From the NCBI GenBank assembly GCA_035627615.1, contig DASPLL010000057.1, forward strand, positions 1-64,000: a DNA stretch of 64,000 nt, read 5' to 3'. The DNA comes from BRH-c25 sp035627615. Its GTDB lineage: Bacteria > Bacillota > Clostridia > Lutisporales > Lutisporaceae. Shown piece after piece: positions 34,575 to 44,204 of this stretch. Both the position numbers and the translations under genes were made by a program. Within the stretch, counting starts at the first letter, position 1. Every line of letters begins with the position of its first letter. Below the pieces are notes generated by a model. That model worked only from the letters and a program-made list of their open reading frames with translations, searched no databases and was not told where the DNA came from.

Positions 34575-34672
34575 TTTTTTGGTCAATTTGCTATATACTT
34601 TCTGGTTATGAAAATATATAGCATTGATATAAAATATAATGGATTAGAATAATTATGCAGGAGGGTCAAAAA

Positions 34673-35521
34673 GTGGGGACAGTGAGAGTGATATCGGACA
34701 GTACATGTGATTTATCTTCTGAGCTCATTGAAAGGCATGGTATTGCAATTGTGCCGCTTTATGTGGTCTTTGGAGAAAAATCCTACAGAGACGGAATTGA
34801 TATAAGCACAGAGGAATTGTATGGGAAGGTAGAGGAAACAAACACACTACCCAAGACTTCGGCACCTTCACCGCTGGATTTTCAAAGGATTTTTAAGAAA
34901 TATACCGACAATGGAGAGGATATAATATACATAGGTCTTTCATCCGGAATTTCAGTCACTTTGCAGAATGCAGCCATTGCAGCACAGGAGTTTCCCGAAG
35001 GTAAAATTGAAATAGTGGATTCACAAAACCTTTCAACGGGAATAGGGCTACTTGTGATGAAAGCGGTGGACTATGCCGGGGACGGAATGAATGTAAGGGA
35101 GATTGCAGCGAAGATAAGAGAACTGGCGCCAAGGGTGAGAACAAGGTTCATAATAAATACACTGGATTATCTGCATAAAGGCGGGAGATGTACTGCCCTT
35201 GAAAGCTTCATAGGTGGTCTTTTGAACATAAGACCTGTTGTTTCGGTCAGGGATGGAAAAATGTTTCTTGAGGATAAAATAAGGGGCAGGAGAGAGAAAG
35301 CCCGCAGTAATATGCTGGAAAATGTACTGGCTGACAAGGACTCCATAATGAGGGAGAGAGTATTTATAACCCATTCCATGGATTCGGAGGAAGCGGAGCT
35401 GTTGAAGGGGATACTGCAAAAGGAAATAAAAGGAGCAGAAATAATAGTAACTGATGCCGGATGTGTGATTTCAAGCCACTGCGGACCCAAAACGGTCGGC
35501 GTGCTGTATATAAGGAAATAA
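34673..35521 (+). CDS. DegV family fatty-acid-binding protein
   Basis: A 282-residue DegV protein. It opens VRVISDSTCDLS and has the fatty-acid site motifs TSAPSPLDF, GLSSGISVTLQNA and LHKGGRC. DegV proteins bind a fatty acid and, in Firmicutes, serve as FakB carriers for fatty acid kinase. GTG at 34673 is preferred to the ATG at 34655 because CAGGAGGG lies 8 bases before it, whereas the ATG has no site. A paralogue is at 43244. On the ancestral chromosome this gene would have followed tRNA-Leu directly. Confidence 0.88.
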   Translation: MGTVRVISDSTCDLSSELIERHGIAIVPLYVVFGEKSYRDGIDISTEELYGKVEETNTLPKTSAPSPLDFQRIFKKYTDNGEDIIYIGLSSGISVTLQNAAIAAQEFPEGKIEIVDSQNLSTGIGLLVMKAVDYAGDGMNVREIAAKIRELAPRVRTRFIINTLDYLHKGGRCTALESFIGGLLNIRPVVSVRDGKMFLEDKIRGRREKARSNMLENVLADKDSIMRERVFITHSMDSEEAELLKGILQKEIKGAEIIVTDAGCVISSHCGPKTVGVLYIRK

Positions 35522-35578
35522 GATACGGGATACGAGATACGAGGTTCCGGGGTAGGGGCGATTCATGAATCGCCCCTA
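35522..35578. repeat. Heptad element 3 (solo left arm plus palindrome)
   Basis: Heptads GATACGG GATACGA, then GATACGA and GGTTCCG, fill 35522-35549 with a G every 7 bases. They are followed by a perfect 26-bp palindrome at 35553-35578 centred on GATTCATGAATC. The inner 22 bp of this palindrome recur in element 6 (49663-49684). There is no right heptad arm, so this looks like a half or truncated element. Confidence 0.75.
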
Positions 35579-35610
35579 CAAACTAAAGAGGAAATTTGGA
35601 GGAGATCATA

Positions 35611-36465
35611 ATGCACAGAGAAGATCTGAAGTATAAGATGCTGGTGACGGACATGGACTATACGCTTCTCAACAAAGAGAAGAAGGTTTCCGAAAGAAAC
35701 AGGGAGGCTGTGAGGAAGGCAATTGAAAAGGGAGTACATATGGTAGTTGCAACAGGCAGGATATATACTTCTGCAAGAGTGTATGCAAAGCTCCTGGGAG
35801 TGAGCACTCCTATAATAGCCAGCAACGGGGCTATAATAAGAGAGGCTGCCTTTAATAATCCGGAGGATACCGAGAGGACCATTTATAAGGATATCTTGAA
35901 AGTGGAAGCGGTAAAGGAAATGATAAAGCTTTCCCACAAATATGATCTGTTCTGCCACTTTTTCACTGAGGATACAATTTATGCCGAGAAGCTTGTGAAC
36001 GTATCACTGCGGTATACTGAATGGAACAAATATCTGGGGGAGGAAGACCAGGTAAAGATAAAAATTGTTGATAATATTGAAAAAGCAATAGTGCAGGAAC
36101 CGGTTGAAATCCTCAAGGCGGTTGTGGTGGATAAAGACAGCGGAAAGCTGCAGGGTCTGAGGAATGATATAGAAGCATCAGGGATTGTGTCGGCAAGCCA
36201 GTCAATGAAGGATAACCTAGAGGTGATGAACAGGGGAGTTACAAAGGGTAATGCTGTTAAAAGGCTTGCAGAGCTGTATGGAATCAGAAGAGAAGAGATA
36301 ATTGCCATTGGAGACAATGAAAACGATATAAGTATGATCGAATACGCAGGTCTTGGGATTGCTATGGAAAATGCGGAGGAGTCATTGAAAAGCGCTGCGG
36401 ACCATATTACGGGGGATTACCAGGAGGATGGAGTGGCAGAAGCCATAGAAAGGTTCATATTGTAA
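35611..36465 (+). CDS. Cof-type HAD hydrolase
   Basis: A 284-residue HAD phosphatase of the Cof subfamily (type IIB cap). Motif I MDYTLLN (nucleophile in VTDMDYTLL), motif II ATGR, motif III Lys in TKGNAVKRL and motif IV GDNENDISMI are in order. Likely acts on sugar phosphates, nucleotides or FMN; the substrate is unclear. Start ATG 35611 has GGAGGAG before it. Confidence 0.9.
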   Translation: MHREDLKYKMLVTDMDYTLLNKEKKVSERNREAVRKAIEKGVHMVVATGRIYTSARVYAKLLGVSTPIIASNGAIIREAAFNNPEDTERTIYKDILKVEAVKEMIKLSHKYDLFCHFFTEDTIYAEKLVNVSLRYTEWNKYLGEEDQVKIKIVDNIEKAIVQEPVEILKAVVVDKDSGKLQGLRNDIEASGIVSASQSMKDNLEVMNRGVTKGNAVKRLAELYGIRREEIIAIGDNENDISMIEYAGLGIAMENAEESLKSAADHITGDYQEDGVAEAIERFIL

Positions 36466-36582
36466 TTATTGACTTTTCAAAATATTTAGTTTACTGCTCT
36501 ACTTCATTATGTTAACATAAATATATACATAATGGACAGGCAAAGTGAAAAGTAACATATATTCTGAAAAGGAAGAAAAAAT

Positions 36583-37404
36583 ATGAAAAAGCTTTTACTT
36601 CTGGCCGCTGCAGTAATATCTGTTATTGCATACCTGAATTACAGCAGCGCAAGCGTACCTGTTGCTTTGGAGAAAAAAATCATTGAGAACGGAAATGCAG
36701 AAAGCATATCTGACGACATACCTGCAATAAAAGTAATGACATACAATATTCACAGGGGAATAAATAAAAATAATGAACTGGATCTGGACGGAATAGTGGA
36801 GGTCATTAAAAATTCCGGAGCTGAGATAATAGCCCTTCAGGAAGTGGAGAGGTACTCGGTGAGAACCGGCTTTAAGGATCAGATCGGATATATTGCGGAC
36901 AAGCTTTCCATGCATTATGCTTTTGGAAAAAGCATAAACATTCTGAACGGACAATACGGAAATGCAATATTGAGCATATATCCTATTGAAGAATATGAAG
37001 TAAGCAAGCTGCCTTCCGAAGGGGAGAGAAGGACTCTTTTAAAGGCAGGCCTGGATATTGATGGGAATAAGATATCCGTATATAATACTCACCTGGGACT
37101 TAATGAGAGTGAAAGGGCTATGCAGATTGAAGAAATCATAAAGATAACAGGTGATGACAAGTATTTTCTGCTTGCCGGAGATTTTAACATGAGATCGGAC
37201 AAGCTGGCTATGATTTATAAGAGTCTTACTGACTGTGCAAGCTTTGAGGACGGTGAAGAAAAGGTAACTTTTGAGAGTGAAGGCTTAAGTGAACGGATAG
37301 ATTATATTTTTGTTTCAAAGGAATTCGAGATAAAAGAATTTGATGTAATTCATACAGATGCATCAGATCATTATCCTGTGATAAGTAAAATTAAACTGAA
37401 TTGA
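36583..37404 (+). CDS. Secreted or membrane-anchored endonuclease/exonuclease/phosphatase family protein
   Basis: A 273-residue EEP-superfamily metallohydrolase. Residues 1-20 are hydrophobic (LLLLAAAVISVIAYL) and act as a signal or anchor. Catalytic motifs are TYNIHRG (Asn), ALQEVER (Glu), GDFNMRSD (Asp, Asn) and SDHYPV (Asp-His). Family members include DNases, sphingomyelinases and inositol phosphatases; this one probably works outside the membrane. Preceded by a TTGACT box at 36469. Gene followed by a short hairpin and a run of ten T. Confidence 0.85.
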   Translation: MKKLLLLAAAVISVIAYLNYSSASVPVALEKKIIENGNAESISDDIPAIKVMTYNIHRGINKNNELDLDGIVEVIKNSGAEIIALQEVERYSVRTGFKDQIGYIADKLSMHYAFGKSINILNGQYGNAILSIYPIEEYEVSKLPSEGERRTLLKAGLDIDGNKISVYNTHLGLNESERAMQIEEIIKITGDDKYFLLAGDFNMRSDKLAMIYKSLTDCASFEDGEEKVTFESEGLSERIDYIFVSKEFEIKEFDVIHTDASDHYPVISKIKLN

Positions 37405-37495
37405 CGCAAGTCATTTTTTTTTTTGCATATAATAATTATTTAGAGCTGCTTTGTTTTGGCAGATATCAGATTTCAATAAAGAAGGAGTTATTTAT

Positions 37496-38518
37496 ATGCC
37501 CTTTGAACCTAAAAGAGTTTTATTTGAGCAGGATGCCCTTCGGTATCCCCTGGGACAGAAGCTTTTCGATCAGTTCAACAAGAAAGCTGTTGAGATTAGT
37601 ATCCTTAAATCCCATAACAAAGTCACAGTTATTCCGGGTAAGACGCCGCAGCAGGCATATTCCGAAGGCAAGAGCACACTTGTGGCAGGGGTGCGGCGGA
37701 CATTGGACTTCGAGAGCTGCAAGCCCTCCGCACATTATCAGCTGCCCCTGGCAACGGGCTGCATGGGTATGTGCATGTACTGCTATCTGAATACGCAGTT
37801 AGGGAAAAAGCCTTATATGAGAGTATATGTGAATGTGGACGAAATACTTGAAAAAGCGGCTTTCTATATTAAGGAACGTGAGCCGGATATTACATATTTT
37901 GAGGGGGCAGCTACTTCTGATCCGATACCGGTGGAGCCATACACAGGCTCACTTTTGCAAACTATCAATTTTTTTGGGAAGCAGACTTTGGGAAGGTTCA
38001 GGTTCGTAACTAAATTTACCGATGTGGAAGGAATACTTGATGCGGTGCATAACGGGCATACTACTGTACGGTTCAGCCTCAATTCAGCAAAAGTGATCAG
38101 GAAGTATGAGCACAAAACGGCAAGTATGGAAGAGCGCGTTGCGGCAGCGCAGAAAATTGCAGGGCATGATTATCCGCTGGGGTTTATAATAGCTCCTGTC
38201 ATACTGTATGAGGGATGGAAGAATGACTATAATGAATTGCTCAATGAACTTGAAGACAAACTGGGCAAATATAAGGACAGAAGTATAAGCTTTGAGATAA
38301 TTTCGCATAGATTTACAGCCAGAGCAAAGAAAAATATTAATGAGATATTTCCGGAAAATGATATACCTATGAATGAGCAGGACAGGCGTTTCAAATATGG
38401 GCAGTTCGGCTATGGCAAATATGTGTACAACAAAGATGAACTCTCTGATATGGAGGCTTTCTTTAGGGGCAGGATAGCACAAATTTTTCCCAACAGTATA
38501 ATTGATTATGTGATATGA
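37496..38518 (+). CDS. splB: Spore photoproduct lyase
   Basis: A 340-residue radical SAM enzyme that directly reverses the spore photoproduct (5-thyminyl-5,6-dihydrothymine) in germinating spores. The cluster motif is CMGMCMYC (Cys89, 93, 96), within the family block HYQLPLATG...CYLNTQLGKKP. The residue matching the hydrogen-donor cysteine of Bacillus enzymes (ACTSD) is alanine here (AATSD, Ala139), while Cys75 (DFESCKPS) is present. From memory, clostridial enzymes show this swap and may use that other Cys. Start ATG 37496 behind GAAGGAG. It marks the host as a spore former. Confidence 0.93.
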   Translation: MPFEPKRVLFEQDALRYPLGQKLFDQFNKKAVEISILKSHNKVTVIPGKTPQQAYSEGKSTLVAGVRRTLDFESCKPSAHYQLPLATGCMGMCMYCYLNTQLGKKPYMRVYVNVDEILEKAAFYIKEREPDITYFEGAATSDPIPVEPYTGSLLQTINFFGKQTLGRFRFVTKFTDVEGILDAVHNGHTTVRFSLNSAKVIRKYEHKTASMEERVAAAQKIAGHDYPLGFIIAPVILYEGWKNDYNELLNELEDKLGKYKDRSISFEIISHRFTARAKKNINEIFPENDIPMNEQDRRFKYGQFGYGKYVYNKDELSDMEAFFRGRIAQIFPNSIIDYVI

Positions 38519-38521
38519 TAT

Positions 38522-38550
38522 TTGTCCAACTGGTACAATTATGCTATAAT
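38522..38550 (+). promoter_or_regulatory. Sigma-A promoter with extended -10
   Basis: TTGTCC (38522-38527), a 17-base spacer and TATAAT (38545-38550) preceded by TGC. It drives the double 5'-nucleotidase gene 66 bases downstream. Confidence 0.75.
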
Positions 38551-38615
38551 TGAAGTACATGCAAATTAGCCCAAACAGTGGTTAATCTGCTAAAATATAA
38601 TTTGGGGGTATGAAG

Positions 38616-41600
38616 ATGAAACAGGTTTCCAAAAGACTAAGCATTCTGCTTACTCTGATCATGATCCTCTCAATGGTACTGCCCATGGGCAATGTCCTGG
38701 CAGAAGTAGCTATTGATGGCATCGGGCCATCAGTTGGCAGCAAGGCGACGGTGACTATCTTAGGTTCCACAGATCTTCATGGCAGAATATATCCCTGGGA
38801 ATACGCTACTGATACTCAGGATATAGATGCCGGTATGGCAAAGATTCAAACACTTGTAAAACAGGAAAAAGCCGCAAATCTGAACACTATCCTCATAGAC
38901 ATTGGAGATACACTTCAGGATAACATGGCGGATATTTTCAACAATAATGATGTTCACCCTATGATGCAGGGCTTAAACTATATGGGATACGATACCTGGA
39001 CACTGGGTAACCATGAGTTCAATTTCGGACTTGACTTCCTGAATAAGAATATCTCGGCTTTTAAGGGTAAAGTTCTGGCTGCAAATATATATAAAGCAGA
39101 CGGCACCAGATTCGTAGAGCCATATGCTATTTTCGAAAAAGCCGGTGTAAGGATAGCTGTTGTTGGCCTAATTACACCTCATATTCCAAGATGGGAAGCT
39201 TCAACTCCTGAACATTTTAAGGATCTGACATTCAAAGATCCTGTTGAAGAAGCCAAAAAGGTTGTAAAAGAACTTGAAGGAAAGTATGATGTCCTGGTAG
39301 GCTCAGTTCATATGGGTGATACCGCAGAATACGGAAATACTGACGGTGCAATTCCAATAGCCGAAGCTTGTCCGGAATTTGATGTTATTTTCTGCGGCCA
39401 CAAGCATGCCAAATTTGACAATATTACTTCAACAAACGGAGTTAAACTTATTGAAGCCGGTAATTACGGCTGGGCTCTTGCAAAGGCAGACATAAATGTT
39501 GCATATACAGCTTCGGGCTGGACAGTAGAAGATGTGGCAACAAAGAACTTGCCAACTGATAAAGTAGCTGCAGATGAAGAAATGCTTGCAGAATTCAAAT
39601 GGGTCCACGACACTGCACAGACTGAGGCAAACAAAGTTGTTGGTGAGATCACAGCGGATTTTGTAAACGGAGTTGACTACCTGACTGGCGGGGACAAAGT
39701 AACAACATTAGCCACAGCACAGGTTCAAGATACAGCAGTTGTAGATCTGATAAATACTGTACAGAAGCATTATGCAAAAGCGGAGATTTCATCAGCTGCA
39801 TTGTTTAGAAATGATTCAAACCTTAAAAAGGGTGACTTCAAAAAGAAAGATGTAGCAAACATATATATGTATGAAAACACACTTATGGGTGTCAATATTT
39901 CAGGCAAGAACCTGAAGGCATACATGGAGTGGTCTGCAAACTATTATAATACATATAAGGAAGGTGACCTTGCACCGGGCTTCAACGCTGATATAAGAGG
40001 CTACAACTATGATATGTTCTCCGGTGTGAACTATGAAATCGACATTACAAAGCCTGCAGGAAGCAGGATAGTAAACCTGACTTTCAATGGTTCGCCTATT
40101 GATGATAACAAGATATACAAGCTTGCACTGAACAACTATAGGTTCGGAACACTCCTTTCACTGGAACTCATAAAGAATGAAGACAAATACTATGATTCCT
40201 TTGCTGAGTATGGCGATGCAGGAAGAGTAAGAGATCTTATAGTAAAATATGTGCAGGAAAATCTCAAAGGCAAGCTCGTACCTGCAGTTGACAACAACTG
40301 GAATATTATAGGCGCCAACTATGAGAATCCGCTGAAGGATGAGATACTCGCCAAGGTAAAGGAAGGCAAAATAAGCATACCGACATCAATGGACGGCAGA
40401 ACATTAAATGTAAGAGCGCTTAATGTAGATGATGTAGCTAAACTGGGCGAAGTTGAGGGAACATCAGTAATAAGCCTGATTACTGTGAATGACTTCCACG
40501 GTGCGATGACAGGAGATGCAAAGAATCCTGGCATTTCAAAGCTGGTAGCTTATTTGAAGAACGAAGAAAAAGCAAATAAAAACGGTACTCTCATACTGTC
40601 AGCAGGGGATATGTTCCAGGGAACTGCCGACTCTAACCTTCTCTATGGCAAGTCGGTTGTAACGGCAATGAATGAAGCAGGATTTGATGCTATGGTATTG
40701 GGAAACCACGAATTTGACTGGGGACTTGATAAACTGAAGGCAAGAATAGCCGAATCAGACTTCCCGTATCTTGGTGCAAATTTAATTGATAAAGCTACAG
40801 GAAAAACTGCTGATTTTATAAGACCATATACTATTGTTGAGAAAAATGGAATCAAGGTTGGTATCATTGGTATTGTTACACCGGAAACAGCAACAAAAAC
40901 AAAGCCGGAAATGGTAGCACCTTTCGAGTTCAGGAATCCGGCAGAAGTAGTAAATGCTCTGGTACCTGAAGTTAAAGCGGCTGGCGCAGATGTTATTGTG
41001 GTTCTTTCACACCTTGGTGCATTACAGGACAGCAAAACAGGTGCAATAACCGGTGAAGCAGCTGATCTTGCCAAAGCTGTTACCGGTGTGGATGCAATAA
41101 TTGCAGGACATACCCATGCCAATGTAAGCGGCTTTGTCAATAATATACCTGTCGTTGCGAATAATTACAACGGCAGATCAATAGGACATATCGATATATT
41201 CATGGATGCTGCAGCAAAAACTGTGAGCAAGAGAGTTCCTTATCTGGACGGAAGCGCTGTGAAAGCAATGGAAGATTCAAGAGTTACAGGCTGGTATGCA
41301 TATATCCAGAAAACTATAGCTCCAATTAAGAATGAAGTACTTGGAAATGCAACAGCCGACTTCCCTCACAGCCCGAAAGACACTCAGACTACACTTCTTG
41401 GAAACTGGGCAACTGATATTATGAGAAAAGAAGTTAATGCCGACATAGCTATCCAGAACGGCGGCGGCCTGAGAAGAGACCTGCCTGCCGGTGTTGTAAC
41501 AATGGGCTTGCTGTATGAAATAATGCCTTTTGACAATACATTATTCACGATGGATCTGACAGGCGCACAGGTCAAAGCCGCGATTGAACATGGTATTATG

Positions 41601-41936
41601 TCTGCCGACTTCAACCCGGGTCAATTCTCCGGCTTGATGGTCAAATACGATTCAACTAAGCCTGCAGGAGAAAGAATAGTTGAGATCAAGCTTGCCGACG
41701 GAACAGCTTTGGAAGATGATAAACTCTACAAGGTAGTTACAAATGACTTCCAGGCCGACGGCGGTGACAAGTACACGATGTTCAAGGACGGTCAGAACCG
41801 TTATAATACAAACATTCCTGTAAGAGATGTACTTGTAAATGAAATCAAAGCAAAAGGAACAATAAGCCCTGTAGATGACGGAAGACTCATAGATGTAAAC
41901 AAAACCAGCATGCTTATGTATCAGATAGCAGCATAA
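38616..41936 (+). CDS. Secreted bifunctional 5'-nucleotidase / 2',3'-cyclic phosphodiesterase (two tandem modules)
   Basis: A 1106-residue exported protein. Signal peptide residues 1-29 (ends NVLAEV). Two full UshA-like modules follow. Module 1 (~45-570) has STDLHGRIYPWEY, IGDTLQDN, LGNHEFNFGL and GHKHAK, resembling the cyclic phosphodiesterase YfkN/CpdB. Module 2 (~620-1100) has VNDFHGA, SAGDMFQGT, LGNHEFDWGL and GHTHAN plus a 5'-nucleotidase C-terminal domain with QNGGGLR. It would release phosphate and nucleosides from extracellular nucleotides. No sortase signal, so it is free or wall-associated by other means. Start ATG 38616 keeps 6 bases from GGGGG. Its products could feed the nucleoside ABC transporter at 52657. 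Confidence 0.92.
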   Translation: MKQVSKRLSILLTLIMILSMVLPMGNVLAEVAIDGIGPSVGSKATVTILGSTDLHGRIYPWEYATDTQDIDAGMAKIQTLVKQEKAANLNTILIDIGDTLQDNMADIFNNNDVHPMMQGLNYMGYDTWTLGNHEFNFGLDFLNKNISAFKGKVLAANIYKADGTRFVEPYAIFEKAGVRIAVVGLITPHIPRWEASTPEHFKDLTFKDPVEEAKKVVKELEGKYDVLVGSVHMGDTAEYGNTDGAIPIAEACPEFDVIFCGHKHAKFDNITSTNGVKLIEAGNYGWALAKADINVAYTASGWTVEDVATKNLPTDKVAADEEMLAEFKWVHDTAQTEANKVVGEITADFVNGVDYLTGGDKVTTLATAQVQDTAVVDLINTVQKHYAKAEISSAALFRNDSNLKKGDFKKKDVANIYMYENTLMGVNISGKNLKAYMEWSANYYNTYKEGDLAPGFNADIRGYNYDMFSGVNYEIDITKPAGSRIVNLTFNGSPIDDNKIYKLALNNYRFGTLLSLELIKNEDKYYDSFAEYGDAGRVRDLIVKYVQENLKGKLVPAVDNNWNIIGANYENPLKDEILAKVKEGKISIPTSMDGRTLNVRALNVDDVAKLGEVEGTSVISLITVNDFHGAMTGDAKNPGISKLVAYLKNEEKANKNGTLILSAGDMFQGTADSNLLYGKSVVTAMNEAGFDAMVLGNHEFDWGLDKLKARIAESDFPYLGANLIDKATGKTADFIRPYTIVEKNGIKVGIIGIVTPETATKTKPEMVAPFEFRNPAEVVNALVPEVKAAGADVIVVLSHLGALQDSKTGAITGEAADLAKAVTGVDAIIAGHTHANVSGFVNNIPVVANNYNGRSIGHIDIFMDAAAKTVSKRVPYLDGSAVKAMEDSRVTGWYAYIQKTIAPIKNEVLGNATADFPHSPKDTQTTLLGNWATDIMRKEVNADIAIQNGGGLRRDLPAGVVTMGLLYEIMPFDNTLFTMDLTGAQVKAAIEHGIMSADFNPGQFSGLMVKYDSTKPAGERIVEIKLADGTALEDDKLYKVVTNDFQADGGDKYTMFKDGQNRYNTNIPVRDVLVNEIKAKGTISPVDDGRLIDVNKTSMLMYQIAA

Positions 41937-41951
41937 TTTAGTACAGATGTT

Positions 41952-41983
41952 GGGGAAGGTGTTGAGCCTTCCCTCTTATTTTC
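41952..41983 (+). terminator. Terminator of the nucleotidase gene
   Basis: GGGAAGG / CCTTCCC stem with a 7-base loop followed by TCTTATTTT. Confidence 0.75.
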
Positions 41984-42106
41984 CAAACCTTCCGGATAAA
42001 CATATAAAATCAGTATCAAATGGAATTAATTATTTAACAAATAGGAGGAATATCGTAGATTTATGTAGAATAATAGTTAAATCCGGTATACAAGGGGGAC
42101 ATAATA

Positions 42107-42571
42107 TTGAATGTAGAATATATCAATCCATTTATAAACGTTTCGGTTAATTTAGTGCAGATGGTTTGTAATGTAAGTGCTACGCGGGGACAAATATTTA
42201 TAAAGGATTCGCCTTTCACGGCTGATAGAGTGGTTATTATAATCGGTATAGCAGGAGAATTCAAAGGACAGGCATTTTTCAGCATGGATGAAAGTACAGC
42301 CTGTAAGATCGCTTCTTCCATGATGATGGGTATGGAAGTGAATACTCTTGATGAAATGGCCAAAAGTGCAATAGCAGAGCTTGGAAATATGATTATGGGC
42401 AATGTATCCACAGAATTTTATAATACCGGAATAAAAATAGATATTACTCCTCCGACGATTTTGGTAGGCAGTGATATGTCAGTTTCAACAAAGGGTATAA
42501 AGACCATTTGCGTACCATTACTATTGGATAATATAGGAAAAATAGAAGTTGACGTAGCAATAACAGCATAA
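42107..42571 (+). CDS. cheX: CheX, CheY-P phosphatase
   Basis: A 154-residue CheC/CheX/FliY-family protein with the phosphatase signature AELGNMIMGN (Glu and Asn). CheX dephosphorylates CheY-P to end a chemotactic signal. TTG start at 42107 behind GGGGGAC. It lies alone, 18 kb from the cheY-cheA-cheW cluster in this window. Confidence 0.88.
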   Translation: MNVEYINPFINVSVNLVQMVCNVSATRGQIFIKDSPFTADRVVIIIGIAGEFKGQAFFSMDESTACKIASSMMMGMEVNTLDEMAKSAIAELGNMIMGNVSTEFYNTGIKIDITPPTILVGSDMSVSTKGIKTICVPLLLDNIGKIEVDVAITA

Positions 42572-42640
42572 TTGATGCTTTAGAATGGAATAATATGATT
42601 GGGAGAGCAATTTTGCTATATTATTATTGGATTATCCTTA

Positions 42641-42660
42641 ATAGCAAGCTTGCTTTTTTT
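42641..42660 (+). terminator. Terminator after cheX
   Basis: Palindrome AGCAAGCTTGCT at 42643-42654 followed by T6. Confidence 0.7.
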
Positions 42661-42755
42661 CTGCAGAATCCATATAGTATACTTGCCGGGTATTAGGTGT
42701 TACTGTATGATATATTTGTGATTAAATATCAGATAAGCTTATAGGAGTTGTTAAT

Positions 42756-43220
42756 TTGAGCCTTAATATTGTATTAGTTGAACCGGAAATACCCCAGAAT
42801 ACGGGCAATATTGCAAGGACCTGTGCGGCAACAGGCTGCAGGCTGCATCTTGTCAGACCCCTGGGATTTTCGGTGGATGACAGGCATTTAAAGAGAGCCG
42901 GCTTGGATTATTGGAGCCTGGTGGATATAAATTACTACGACTCTTTTGATGAATTAAGGAGTCAATATCCGGGGGGGTTATTTTTCTATTCAACTACTAA
43001 GGGTAAAAAGAAGCATACTGAGGCAGTGTACGAAAAGGATTGCTTTATTGTATTCGGGAAGGAGACTGCCGGATTGCCCAAAGCCCTGCTCGAAGAGAAC
43101 AAGGAGTTCTGTATAAGGGTGCCGATGATAAATGACGCCCGATCGCTGAATCTGGCAAACTCTGTCGCAATTGTGGTATACGAAGCACTGAGACAGATAG
43201 GCTTTCCGGGCATGCTGTAG
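42756..43220 (+). CDS. trmL: tRNA (cytidine(34)-2'-O)-methyltransferase TrmL
   Basis: A 154-residue SPOUT methyltransferase. Family blocks: VEPEIPQNTGNIARTC at the N-terminus, IVFGKETAGLP and PMINDARSLNLANSVAIV near the C-terminal knot. It methylates the ribose of wobble position 34 in certain tRNA-Leu species. TTG start at 42756 behind TAGGAGTT. The next gene (degV) begins 23 bases on. Confidence 0.92.
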   Translation: MSLNIVLVEPEIPQNTGNIARTCAATGCRLHLVRPLGFSVDDRHLKRAGLDYWSLVDINYYDSFDELRSQYPGGLFFYSTTKGKKKHTEAVYEKDCFIVFGKETAGLPKALLEENKEFCIRVPMINDARSLNLANSVAIVVYEALRQIGFPGML

Positions 43221-43243
43221 GATTTCTAAAGGGAGGAGAATAC

Positions 43244-44083
43244 ATGGGGATTAAAATAATAACAGATTCCATCTGTGATGTTCCCAAAGAGTATGTCGAT
43301 AGGTATGGAATAAAGGTAATGCCATTGACGGTGCATTTTGGCGATGAATCGTACAAGGATGGGATAGACCTTACTTTAGCGGAGTTTCTGACCAAGCTTG
43401 AAAAGGCAGAAGTGCTTCCGACAACCTCTCAGGTAACCCCGGGAACATTTATAGAAGCCTTCAGGGAAGAGTTGGATAGGGGAAATGTGGTCATAGCAAT
43501 ACATGGTTCTTCACAGCTCAGCGGGACTTACAGCTCGGCGGTAATGGCCAGGGAACAAATCGGAGAAGCCGGCATATATGTCATAGATTCAAAAGGAATA
43601 ACTCTTGGGGCAGGTATGCTGGTAATCAAGGCTGCAAGACTTGCTGAAGCGGGCATGGAGCCTGAAGCAATAGTAAAGGAAATTGAGGAAATAAAAGAAA
43701 AGCTTAAGCACCTGATAGTAGTGGATACCCTGAAGTATCTCCATAAAGGCGGGAGATTGTCATTATCCGCTTCCGTACTGGGTTCGATACTTAATATCAA
43801 ACCGATACTTACTGTAGTGAATGGGAAACTGGAGCTTTTTGAAAAAGCAAGGGGAATAAAAAAGGCCATAGCTTTAGTAATGGATACCATTAAGGACAAT
43901 GGTTGGACTCTGGACGGCAAGGTGATAGGAATAAACCATATAGATGATCTGGAGCACATGCGCATGCTGGAGGAGGAGCTTAAGAAGGAATACAATATAA
44001 AAGAAGTAATAAGAGGAGAAGTGGGCTCTGTGGTGGCTACTCACGGAGGGCCCGGTGCTGTTGCATTATACTTTGAAGTATAA
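43244..44083 (+). CDS. DegV family fatty-acid-binding protein (second copy)
   Basis: A 279-residue DegV/FakB-type protein: IKIITDSICDVP start, TTSQVTPGTF, IHGSSQLSGTYSSA and LHKGGRLS fatty-acid motifs, ending with VVATHGGPGAVALYF. GGGAGGAG before the ATG. Probably cotranscribed with trmL. The grd promoter starts 12 bases after its stop codon. Confidence 0.9.
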   Translation: MGIKIITDSICDVPKEYVDRYGIKVMPLTVHFGDESYKDGIDLTLAEFLTKLEKAEVLPTTSQVTPGTFIEAFREELDRGNVVIAIHGSSQLSGTYSSAVMAREQIGEAGIYVIDSKGITLGAGMLVIKAARLAEAGMEPEAIVKEIEEIKEKLKHLIVVDTLKYLHKGGRLSLSASVLGSILNIKPILTVVNGKLELFEKARGIKKAIALVMDTIKDNGWTLDGKVIGINHIDDLEHMRMLEEELKKEYNIKEVIRGEVGSVVATHGGPGAVALYFEV

Positions 44084-44095
44084 GTTGATAAAAAA

Positions 44096-44124
44096 TTGAC
44101 AATGGCATAATTTTGGTGTATATT
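44096..44124 (+). promoter_or_regulatory. Sigma-A promoter of the glycine reductase operon
   Basis: Perfect TTGACA (44096-44101), 17-base spacer, TATATT (44119-44124). Predicted start near 44131, giving a ~350-base leader that carries the glycine riboswitch. Confidence 0.8.
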
Positions 44125-44204
44125 TAATATGTAGTAAAAAGTTAAAATATTACTTTTATAGATAATTTGAATAATATTTGATTTGAGTATAGAAAATGAA
44201 TATA

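Noticed and set aside
37401..37790. 129-residue plus-strand frame overlapping splB
   Set aside because: It overlaps a strongly supported spore photoproduct lyase gene in another frame and has no recognisable protein pattern.
40643..41140. Long minus-strand frame inside the nucleotidase gene
   Set aside because: Shadow of the second metallophosphatase module; composition and lack of ribosome binding site do not support it.
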